A stretch of DNA of 64,000 nucleotides from Neurospora tetraspora. Its lineage: Eukaryota; Ascomycota; Sordariomycetes; Sordariales; Sordariaceae. Position 1 is the stretch's first letter. Each line of letters starts with the position of its first letter. The position numbers and the translations under genes were made by a program. The notes under the pieces are model-generated. The model was not told the origin of the DNA, ran no database searches, and saw nothing but the letters and a program-made list of their open reading frames with translations. The DNA lies in the NCBI RefSeq assembly GCF_033439725.1, contig NW_026944385.1:2761001-2825000 (forward strand), written 5' to 3'. Positions 37,050 to 44,862 of the stretch are shown here, in pieces.

Positions 37050-38162
37050 ATGAGAACCATTCACGGCCCGTCAGGTACATCAGCCGTTCCCCAACAGTCT
37101 ATACCTCTTCATTTGTCCATGACAGCCAGCAACTACACGATGGGAGAGATCTCTTCACTCATCGTCCTCAAGGGCGAGTCCAACGTTGACAACTGGAATC
37201 GCGCGTTGCGCTGTGAGCTCAACTGCGCCGACATCCTCGAGTATGTCACTACCGACGTTGCTGAGCCGGACAAGGCCACCAAGCCAGACGAACACAAGAT
37301 CTGGCGTATCAACAGAGCCAAGGCTATGAAGATTATTCAAGCCACCCTCAAAGATGACAAGGTCACCACTACCCTCAGTATCAACGGCTGGGACCAGGAC
37401 AGCACCGACCCCAAGTATCTCTACGATCTCATCCGCAAGACCGTTGGCAAGGTTACCAACGAAGCTCGTGCCGACATCCTCGAGGAGTACACCACTCTCC
37501 GTCGCGGCAACTTTGACTCCATGGCCTCCTTTCTTGTTCACTATGACCTTCTGCGCAAGCGCGTTGCCGAGTGCGGCCTCAAGATTGATGACAAGGTTGA
37601 AGTTCTCAACCTCTACAACATGGTCAAGCGCCAGTACACTGTTGACGCTAAGTTCTGGGCCGCGGAGATGGCCAAAGACAAGCTCACTACCCTTCAGCTG
37701 CTTGCTCATCTGTCTACCCTTGGCAACACTGAGGCTCGCATGCCTAATCTAACCGTTCAAGTCCAGAAGTCTTCTACCAAGTCTGACGATAAAAAGGACA
37801 CCAACAAGACCTCTTCGTCTAACAATAACAGCAACAAGGACCGTAAGGGCCACAAGCAGATCACCTGCACCGACTGCGGTCAGTCTATGCGAAACGATTT
37901 CAAGCACTTCGCATGCGGTCACCACCGTAACCCTCGTACGGCTGACTGTTGGTGGTGTGATCCCGACAAGGCTCCCGCCAACTGGAGCAAGAAGAAGGAG
38001 GCTACTGAGAAGAAGGCTAACTCCAACACTGGCACAACCGCGGCCACTGGAACTACCAATACCGCTCTGGCCGCTCCTGGTGCCACTGGCTCAGCTCTAC
38101 TCTTTGGCAACTTTGGCTTTGGAGGCCATACTTTTGCCCACTTCAAGAAGGATTTGCATTAG
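37050..38162 (+). CDS. Copia Gag
   Basis: 370 codons if the first in-frame ATG is used; a second ATG at 37119 (residue 24, MTASNYTMGE) is an equally good start. It forms the virus-like particle that packages element RNA. The capsid-like part (residues about 35-240) includes NWNRALRCEL, WDQDSTDPKYLYDLI and FDSMASFLVHYDLLRKRV, matching the UBN2-type Gag of Copia elements. A Lys/Asn-rich linker leads to a Cys/His cluster (CTDCGQ...HFACGHH...TADCWWC) that resembles a zinc knuckle but with altered spacing. It stops at TAG before the protease; pol lies in the -1 frame, open into the end of gag. Colinear relic copies on the minus strand (42477-44563) support the gene model. Confidence 0.9.
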   Translation: MRTIHGPSGTSAVPQQSIPLHLSMTASNYTMGEISSLIVLKGESNVDNWNRALRCELNCADILEYVTTDVAEPDKATKPDEHKIWRINRAKAMKIIQATLKDDKVTTTLSINGWDQDSTDPKYLYDLIRKTVGKVTNEARADILEEYTTLRRGNFDSMASFLVHYDLLRKRVAECGLKIDDKVEVLNLYNMVKRQYTVDAKFWAAEMAKDKLTTLQLLAHLSTLGNTEARMPNLTVQVQKSSTKSDDKKDTNKTSSSNNNSNKDRKGHKQITCTDCGQSMRNDFKHFACGHHRNPRTADCWWCDPDKAPANWSKKKEATEKKANSNTGTTAATGTTNTALAAPGATGSALLFGNFGFGGHTFAHFKKDLH

Positions 38163-38269
38163 AGTCCGTAGCGAAATCAAATCATGTTGATTCTACATCA
38201 TTTCAACTACAGCATTCAACGTGCGATATCGCTGAAGTCCAACAGGCTCCTGAGGCAACACAACAACCT

Positions 38270-40747
38270 ATGAAAGACTTGGTAGTCTACGATTCTGGTT
38301 GCGGCTCTAATATCTTCAACCATGTTAAATGGTTTACAGACCTTCAACCTTTACCAGAACCAGCCAAGCACACCATCGGTGATGGCACGGTTACCTTATC
38401 ATTCCATATTGGCACAGTCGAGTTAACAATGCCAACTAACAAGAATGTCAACGTTCGAGTCCGTATCAAAGACGTCATCTACTCTCCTTCGACGCCAGCC
38501 AACTTACTGTCAACCAAGGCACTGCTTGAAAGCGGCTTGATTTGGGACATGAAGACCAACCAGATTAACCTCCAGAACCAGAAGTGCACTATTCAATGTG
38601 ATTACATCAACGAGCTGGTAGTTCTTCCAGTAATTCAACCCTTCAACTTCGACCAGTCTAGAATCGAGACTAAGAACGTCATGCTCGCTTCTATCAACTA
38701 TTCAACTATGCACAAGAGGATGATGCACGCAGGAAGAGAGCAGGTTATGAAGGCGTGCCAAGAGGCTGGCATTACCCTCAGCAACACCCATGATCACTTC
38801 TGTGATGGTTGTATGCGTGCAAAGGCTACTGATACTATACCCAAGCATGCTCATACTGTTACAACGATTACTCCGGTGCAGTTTATCCGTGGAGACGTCA
38901 TTCAGCACAACCACCCGAACCATCTAGGACAACGATACTGTGTCCACTTCATTTGTGAAGCCTCTGGTCATCACTGGGTTGACTTCTGTACAACCAAGGG
39001 CGAGGCATTTACCAAACTGAAGCAGTTCAAGAAATGGATTGAGCTCCAGACAGGTCTTAAAGTCAAAGTCGTTGGACTCGACGGCGGCCCAGAATGGGGG
39101 CTTCCAACCAAGGAGTTTCAGAACAGTCAACTACACAAATGGGCCAACGAGGAGGGCGTTCAGATCTACAAGACGACTGCTCATACCCCATGGATGAACG
39201 GTAAATCAGAAAGAGCTGGAGCGATCATTATGGAGCGCTCCAGAGCCCTCATGATCGACCTCAACATCCCACCCCATCTCTGGTCCTTCGTTGTTCAAAG
39301 CGTTGTTACCGTGATGAATCTGATGCCCTCAAAGGCAAATCCAGAAGGCAAAAGCCCACATGAGCTACTCTGCAGAGCCATTCCTGGTTACCCCAAGGAC
39401 GAGATTAAGCCATGGATCAAGCACCTGCGCACTTACTTCTGCACCGCGTACTATTACATCAAACCCCAGAAACGTACCAAAGGCGATAAGTTCGAGGAAC
39501 GAAGCCGCCCTGGTCGTCTGATCGGATACGACGATGCCCATGGCCGTATCTACTGGATCTGGGACCCTGAAACCGGCCAGATTATTCGAGCCAGTGCCGT
39601 GAAGTTCGTCGAGACAGATCAACCAGAATCCCCAGAGGAGGAAGCTCTACAGCATGCCGTTGTCTTTAGTGATCAAACTGTTCAGGAGATCAAAGATGTC
39701 ACTGACAGTGGAATCCAGTACTGGATCAACGTTACTGGAACCCGCGCGCCGGTAGATTCCCCAACCCCATCTAAACAGGTCACTGACAAGTTCAACCCCA
39801 CTACAGAGAAGAAGGACATGGTCCTCGAGCTCCCGCCGACTCAATACCTTACTCCAGAAGCCACGAGATCTCCAGAACCGGGACCGTCGTCTCCAGAACC
39901 CCTTCCCGACTCCTCCAACGAACCAATGCGATCTATAGAGCAAGAGGAGGACTTTGTTGACCTCGACAACCTGGCCGAGGAGGATCCCATACCAGGAGCG
40001 TTTGATGAATCATTTGATGGGTTTGAGACTGCAGATGAAGGAGACACTGCTCCTGATGAGCACGCTGGTGCCGCAGACACGTCTCATTCCACCCCTCCCC
40101 CTCAAGATCAAGAAGCCCCTGCTCCCCAGACCGTTGTCCCCGTCAAGACTAAACAACCCGACTTGTTCCTCGAGATCGCCAGACTCCAGCTCGATTCCCC
40201 CACACCAGCTCAAAGACAACGAGCTCAAAGGCCGCTGTCAGAGTCTCCAGACCCGCTTTCAATGGAACAATCTCAACAACCAGAGACCACGGCAAATGAA
40301 CCAGCTGAGCCAGAGCAGGCACAAGGAAGCCAACCCTCTGAGGAACCCGCTCCGGCAGTACCTCCAGAGGTAAGCGAAGGCAGACCTCGTCGCTCAGTGG
40401 CCAAGCCACCCGGTTTCAAGTACGACGTTCAGCGAGCCGTTGACGGTAACAACAACGTTGTTGATCCCAACCCGGAACTCCCCACCTTCTTCCATGGCAT
40501 CGCGGAAGCTAGCCGTGTGACTCGCATCCCCGAATACTGCCTGACAGCCATGAAGGTGCTTCATGACCTTGCTTGCGCTAAGATAGACCGTATCATCCCC
40601 AAGAACTACAACCAAGCTGTCAAACTGGCCAACTACAGATCATACTGGTTGCCAGCGATGGAGAAGCAAGTCAAGGCTCTGGAGGATGCAGGAGTCTACT
40701 ATTTGGTGAAGCGAACCCCAGAAATGCACGTTTTACCTGGCAAATAG
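38270..40747 (+). CDS. Copia Pol, first part: protease, integrase, start of RT
   Basis: 825 codons from an ATG in frame with open codons reaching back into gag. Protease: VVYDSGCGSN (D8-S9-G10) cuts the polyprotein. Integrase: zinc-binding H148, H153, C178, C181, then catalytic-type residues D209 (RGDV), D271 (LDGGPEWG) and E314 (GKSERAG); the second D to E distance is a little longer than the common DD35E. A Pro/Glu/Ser-rich linker (about residues 470-700) separates it from RT, which begins near residue 735. The frame ends at TAG (40745-40747) inside the RT N-terminal block LPGK*VYDEK, where Copia proteins have Trp. Reading continues in the same frame downstream, so this is a nonsense mutation (or readthrough) and not a natural end. 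Confidence 0.92.
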   Translation: MKDLVVYDSGCGSNIFNHVKWFTDLQPLPEPAKHTIGDGTVTLSFHIGTVELTMPTNKNVNVRVRIKDVIYSPSTPANLLSTKALLESGLIWDMKTNQINLQNQKCTIQCDYINELVVLPVIQPFNFDQSRIETKNVMLASINYSTMHKRMMHAGREQVMKACQEAGITLSNTHDHFCDGCMRAKATDTIPKHAHTVTTITPVQFIRGDVIQHNHPNHLGQRYCVHFICEASGHHWVDFCTTKGEAFTKLKQFKKWIELQTGLKVKVVGLDGGPEWGLPTKEFQNSQLHKWANEEGVQIYKTTAHTPWMNGKSERAGAIIMERSRALMIDLNIPPHLWSFVVQSVVTVMNLMPSKANPEGKSPHELLCRAIPGYPKDEIKPWIKHLRTYFCTAYYYIKPQKRTKGDKFEERSRPGRLIGYDDAHGRIYWIWDPETGQIIRASAVKFVETDQPESPEEEALQHAVVFSDQTVQEIKDVTDSGIQYWINVTGTRAPVDSPTPSKQVTDKFNPTTEKKDMVLELPPTQYLTPEATRSPEPGPSSPEPLPDSSNEPMRSIEQEEDFVDLDNLAEEDPIPGAFDESFDGFETADEGDTAPDEHAGAADTSHSTPPPQDQEAPAPQTVVPVKTKQPDLFLEIARLQLDSPTPAQRQRAQRPLSESPDPLSMEQSQQPETTANEPAEPEQAQGSQPSEEPAPAVPPEVSEGRPRRSVAKPPGFKYDVQRAVDGNNNVVDPNPELPTFFHGIAEASRVTRIPEYCLTAMKVLHDLACAKIDRIIPKNYNQAVKLANYRSYWLPAMEKQVKALEDAGVYYLVKRTPEMHVLPGK

Positions 40748-42193
40748 GTTTATGATGAGAAGTACAATATCGACTTGAAGGAGTATTTGGCTCGAGCGAG
40801 ATGGGTAGTCTGCGGCAACTTTGAACACGATAAATGGGATCTACAGGATATCTATGCCGCCGTCGCTAACTCGGTCAGTGTGAGACTCTTCCTTTGCATC
40901 ATGGCCATCAACGATTTCGAGTGCGAACAATACGACTTCAACACCGCCTTCTTGAATGCCCTCGTTCCCAAGGATGGCAAGAAGTATTACGTTGAACAAC
41001 CGACTGGCCTTGAAAAGAAGGATCGTCACACATGGGTATGCCAGCTGGTTCGAGCCCTGTATGGACTAAAACGCAGCCCCCTCTTTTGGTTTGAGACCTT
41101 ACTGCCAGTCCTGAAAGCACTGGGCTTCACACCCATAGGTGCAGATTTGTGCCTCCTGGTGAACAATACCCTGGGTGCGATTATGGTTCTTTACGTTGAT
41201 GACTTCCTCGTGGCAGCAGCCAACCTCAAGATTATCACCCACATCAAAGGAACCCTGGAAAAGAAGTTCAAACTCAAACATCTGGGCCCAGTAAGGACCT
41301 TTTTGGGCTTTGACATCGTCAGAAATCGAACTGAGCGCACCGTCTTTATTTCCCAGGAGCGGTACACCAAGACAATCATCGAGAAGTTCACCAAAGGTCT
41401 CGCCAATGGCCAAGACCTTCACCCGACAAAAACACCCTGGCCTCCGGACTTCAAGATCCACGGGGGTGAGAAAGTTTCTGGTCAGCAGAAAGCCTACATC
41501 AAGAGCACAGGCTCGTTGAACTACCTGTCCACTGGTACCCGACCGGACATCACGTTCACCGTCAGCAAGCTGTGCGAGGGTAATGCGAAGCCAACCGATC
41601 GTCGCATTACCGTGATGAAGCACCTTTATCGCTACCTGACTGGCCATTCAGATCTGGGTATTGTTCTGGGAGGACGCTTCTCACCGACTGATGGCCGCCT
41701 CGATCTGCAATTCAGGGCATATGCAGATGCCTCTTTTGCAGACAACATTCCAGACAGGAAGAGTACAGCTGGGCACGTCGTGTTCCTTACTTGCGGTCCC
41801 ATCCACTGGAAATCTAAGAAGCAGAGCCTTGTCACAACCAGTACGACAGAGGCAGAGTTCGTGAATCTGGTTCCTACAGCGAAGTCACTGGAATGGATTG
41901 GAAGCATGTTGAAAGACCTGGGTCTTGGAGTCAACACCAACCAGATCCTTTACACAGACAGCGAGAATGCCAGGAACCGGGTGTTCAACGTAAACGTGCC
42001 GGCTCGTAACCGCTACATCGATATACGATACAAGTGGTTGATTCAGCAGGCGGAAATGAAGGCAATCAACGTGATCCATTTGGCCGGGGAGGATATGCCA
42101 GCAGACGGATTGACGAAGGCATTGAAGGCGGATAAGCACGCAAAGTTCGTGAAGTTGATTGGCCTTGTCCAGCAGAAGGTTCCCTGGACTTAA
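40748..42193 (+). CDS. Copia Pol, second part: reverse transcriptase and RNase H
   Basis: Continuation of pol after the TAG, same frame, no ATG needed in the original protein. Reverse transcriptase copies element RNA into DNA: RARWVVCGNF, YDFNTAFLNAL, LVRALYGLKRS, and the catalytic box YVDDFL (tyrosine codon at 41192). RNase H motifs follow: AYADASFAD, STAGHV, TTSTTEAEF, YTDSENAR, and the C-terminal RNRYIDIRYKWL and ADGLTKAL. All expected acidic residues are present. The stop is TAA/TAA-like at 42191-42193, 86 bp before the 3' LTR. With only one nonsense codon it is the best preserved pol in the window and could donate activity to non-autonomous copies if read through. Confidence 0.93.
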   Translation, partial: VYDEKYNIDLKEYLARARWVVCGNFEHDKWDLQDIYAAVANSVSVRLFLCIMAINDFECEQYDFNTAFLNALVPKDGKKYYVEQPTGLEKKDRHTWVCQLVRALYGLKRSPLFWFETLLPVLKALGFTPIGADLCLLVNNTLGAIMVLYVDDFLVAAANLKIITHIKGTLEKKFKLKHLGPVRTFLGFDIVRNRTERTVFISQERYTKTIIEKFTKGLANGQDLHPTKTPWPPDFKIHGGEKVSGQQKAYIKSTGSLNYLSTGTRPDITFTVSKLCEGNAKPTDRRITVMKHLYRYLTGHSDLGIVLGGRFSPTDGRLDLQFRAYADASFADNIPDRKSTAGHVVFLTCGPIHWKSKKQSLVTTSTTEAEFVNLVPTAKSLEWIGSMLKDLGLGVNTNQILYTDSENARNRVFNVNVPARNRYIDIRYKWLIQQAEMKAINVIHLAGEDMPADGLTKALKADKHAKFVKLIGLVQQKVPWT

Positions 42194-42270
42194 ACACCAA
42201 AGGAACCATCATCATGTAAACAAACACCATGTAAATAGTATCTCGACTCTATTAGAGAGTCTTTCGGTCT

Positions 42271-42279
42271 ACGGGGGTG
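42271..42279 (+). promoter_or_regulatory. Polypurine tract of young Copia
   Basis: ACGGGGGTG directly before the 3' LTR. The old Copia relic keeps the homologous ACGGGGGCG at the same place. Confidence 0.85.
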
Positions 42280-42471
42280 TGTTGGAGGTGTCCCGTGTCA
42301 CGTGCGGCCAGCCATGGCTCCCTTCTCCCTTCACTGGCCATGGCCCCACCGCACAGGGACCTCCCTTCCCCTACTTTTAGACCTCCAGACTTTACACATA
42401 GTCTGACCTCTACTCTACTCAATACATCACCATCATCATTGATTCGTTCGTTGTCGTTCAGCCTATTCACA
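42280..42471 (+). repeat. 3' LTR of young Copia
   Basis: 192 bp, same ends as the 5' LTR, followed by the ATATT duplication. Confidence 0.97.
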
Positions 42472-42476
42472 ATATT

Positions 42477-44563
42477 TCTATATAATAAAATTGCCTCGGG
42501 AGCTTATTAGACTTTAACGAAATTAAATTAAACGCTATTACTACTCTATATATATTTAGAAGTAAACGGTTCCAAATCTATTAGGAGCTCTAGTAAAAAT
42601 CCTCTAAAAAATCGTCGTCGAAGGATAAACCGCCCAATTTAAATAATAAATTTAAATTAATAGCCGAGGTAGCTAAATTACAAATATTAGAAGCATTGCC
42701 AACAACCGCAGCAATTATTCCTCCTATAACCTTATTTTTCTCTTCAATAGCCTTCTTCTTATTCCTCTATCTATCCGGGGCCTTATTAAGGTCGCACTAC
42801 TAATAATTGAAATACTCCAAAGTACGGTAATAACTACAAGGGAAGTATTTCCAACCCTTAACAATCTTCTTATTACATTTTTCGTAAATAGTACGGTTCC
42901 AATCGATACCCTTACTTCCATTATTCGTAGTCTTAATTTCAATTTTAATAACAACTATATTACTAAGACACTTCTTAATATTAATTAAAATCGATAGCAA
43001 ACTTAGGAAAATTTTAATAGTTAGGAGACCTTTATTTAAATTAGCGGCCTAAAATTTAGTATTAATAGGATAAAAGTATTTAATAATATCGAAAAGATTC
43101 GTTAATTCGACAATGTCGTTGATTTTGTAATTAATATCCTTAATGCGTTTGCGAAGGGCTTAATAGCGTATGAGGAATAATTCGAAAGAAGTAAATAAAG
43201 AGTATTTAAAAGTTTAATATTCGTCGAAGACGTTGCTTTTAGCCTCGTTAGTAATGCTAGAGATACTATTGTGAATAAAATTATATAAATACTTCGGGTC
43301 ATCGTTATCCTTATCCCAACTGTTAATTAAGGGACTTGCTCGGCGGGCAGTGTCACTTTTCTCCGCGGGCAGTGTATACTGCCCGTATAGTAAACCCTAC
43401 CCTAATATTCCTCCGCGGGCAGTGTTATATTAAGGTAGTGCTATTTAGTAAGCGGTCTTTAAATTCTGCCATTCAGGTATAAGAATTAGGGTTACCCTCC
43501 TCGTTAAATCCTTTCAATTTGCTTCAAATAATTCGCTTTTTACTTTTAGAGTTTAAACTCTTGCTGTAGTTCCTTCAAGCGATCCCCTTACTCTTTCGAA
43601 TTTTAACGAATAATTTGCCCGTAAAAAACGTATTACAATACGTTTATTACTATTTTAAATAGTAATTAGAAGCGGGAGGACTATAATACCTTTAAGAAAA
43701 AAGCTAGGAGATTAGGCGAGAGGGAGGGTACTTAAGTAAATAAATTAACTAATATTACTACTTGGATTTGTATCTTCTAATTACTTTTCTCTATTTATAT
43801 ATATATGCCTGGGCGACCTCAACACCAAGAAAATATTACAAAATATTACTAGAATATTGAAAATTACACGGAATATAATAAGGTTAGAAATTATTGTGAT
43901 ACTGCCTGCGGAGGGATATTAGGGTAGGGTTTGCTATACGGGCAGTGATATTGCCCGCGGAGAAAATGGACACTGCCCGCCGAGCAAGTCCCTTAATTAA
44001 TAGGATAGACTAGATAGCTTCGTTATTAATAGTCGAGTGGATAATACCTTTAACTTTAGTACGATCTATATACTACTTGGCTAACGCCTTTATATCCTCC
44101 TCCATAATTGTATTCTTTACCTTGGGAATAGGAATCGAAATTGCGATATAAGGTTTTAGGCCGAAAGAGGCGAATTGAACGCGCAATGCGCGAACCCAAG
44201 CGTTAAAGTTAAATTTACCCTTAAGGGGAATTAAATTCGCAGTCGTATTATACTCTATAATATTGTACTAATAGCTAAAATTAACGGGAAAATTCACTAA
44301 ATTAATAGGCGGAGTCGTAGTCTTTAGGTTCGAAGTCGAGGTCGTAGTTAATAAATAGAAGGTTACTAAATTACTGAGAATTTTTATTCCTCGTAGTAGG
44401 TCGTAATTTTATTATACGTTAAGGTCGATAGAAGATTTTTTATTAACGGGCGGGGTTTCGTAGTGTAGCGTATATACAAATTATAGTACAACGGCGATTT
44501 AATTAATGGGGCGTACAAAGTAATTAAAGCGATTACGATATTGTAATTAGAGGGCTTATACCT
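42477..44563 (-). pseudogene. Copia relic gag, interrupted by a TIR element
   Basis: Minus-strand Gag in two pieces. The right piece (44563-44001) gives WVRALRVQF near 44215-44190, aligned with WNRALRCEL of the young Gag. The left piece (43330-42477) starts SWDKDNDDPKYLYNFI, aligned with GWDQDSTDPKYLYDLI, and continues ITNEAKSNVFDEY and RKRIKDINYKINDIVELTNLF. The TIR element 43331-43992 sits exactly between these motifs. Stops and substitutions are of RIP type. Total length (1417 bp) is close to the gag region of the young copy. Confidence 0.85.
43331..43992. mobile_element. 662-bp non-autonomous TIR element (MITE-like)
   Basis: Terminal inverted repeats of about 85-95 bp (GGGACTTGCTCGGCGGGCAG and complement) flank a non-coding AT-rich core. 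An 8-bp duplication TTAATTAA lies on both sides (43323-43330, 43993-44000); because it is palindromic, a shorter TTAA or TAA duplication cannot be excluded. Each end carries repeated GCGGGCAGTGT motifs in both orientations (for example 43343, 43365, 43415), as transposase-binding subterminal repeats do. An 8-bp duplication would suggest hAT; TTAA would suggest piggyBac. No transposase is present. Confidence 0.82.
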
Positions 44564-44690
44564 TCTTGGATTAGAGGGTAAAATGAATGTGTAGATGTGT
44601 GTGCTATGGAGAGAAGACTAGAAAGGGAAAAGAAATGTGGAGGGCTAGAAATATAGGAAGGGTGTGAGGGTATGGACCTACACGACAAGA
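44564..44690 (-). repeat. 5' LTR of the Copia relic
   Basis: 127 bp with TCTTG...CAAGA ends, homologous to 19026-19189 but lacking the 37-bp internal duplication. The TSD CAAAC follows at 44691-44695. Confidence 0.8.
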
Positions 44691-44695
44691 CAAAC

Positions 44696-44862
44696 CTCTA
44701 CACGTACCAGGGTCCCCCCTATAATTAGCCTTAGTATAACCAATAGAATGATTCGCATTTTCTAATCTATTCTATGCCTAGAACCTCCATATATTTCATT
44801 CCAATAGCTTTATAAACTACCTCGTATATAGTACCCAGACCTAGTCTACCAGCGCCGTCACA
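44696..44862 (-). repeat. Gypsy-B 3' LTR, right piece
   Basis: Reading the minus strand it begins TGTGACGGCGCTGG after a purine tract of eight Gs ending GGTAA (44877-44863). It continues, across the Copia relic, into 19025-18825. Confidence 0.65.

Larger units (their letters stand above)
36579..42471 (+). mobile_element. Young, nearly intact Ty1/Copia retrotransposon
   Basis: 5893 bp with two 192-bp LTRs (TG...CA), an exact 5-bp target duplication ATATT (36574-36578, 42472-42476), primer-binding site, gag, pol and polypurine tract. Base composition is that of normal fungal coding DNA, in sharp contrast with the RIPed DNA on both sides. The LTRs differ at 3 of 192 positions (two transitions, one transversion), so it is recent but not new. 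It inserted into an old relic of its own lineage, in opposite orientation, just upstream of that relic's protease motif. Confidence 0.97.
19026..44690 (-). mobile_element. Ancient Copia relic containing three later insertions
   Basis: A minus-strand Ty1/Copia element in four pieces: 44563-44001 and 43330-42477 (gag), 36578-33807 (protease, integrase, N-terminal RT) and 20657-19190 (RT core, RNase H). It has LTRs at 44564-44690 and 19026-19189 and the target duplication CAAAC (19021-19025, 44691-44695). Protein frames continue across each break. Removing the insertions with their duplications leaves 5948 bp, against 5893 bp for the young Copia at 36579. It is RIP-mutated throughout its coding parts. 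Confidence 0.88.

Noticed and set aside
36785-37189. 134-codon plus-strand frame before gag
   Set aside because: Ser/His/Arg-rich reading of the leader and gag start in another frame; it is not matched in the relic Copia.
37155-37709. 184-codon minus-strand open frame inside Copia gag
   Set aside because: Antisense shadow of a GC-normal coding region; no domain, and the plus-strand frame is clearly Gag.
43331-43992. CRISPR-like spaced repeats (GCGGGCAGTGT)
   Set aside because: Eukaryotic context, irregular spacing and both orientations; they are subterminal repeats of a TIR element.
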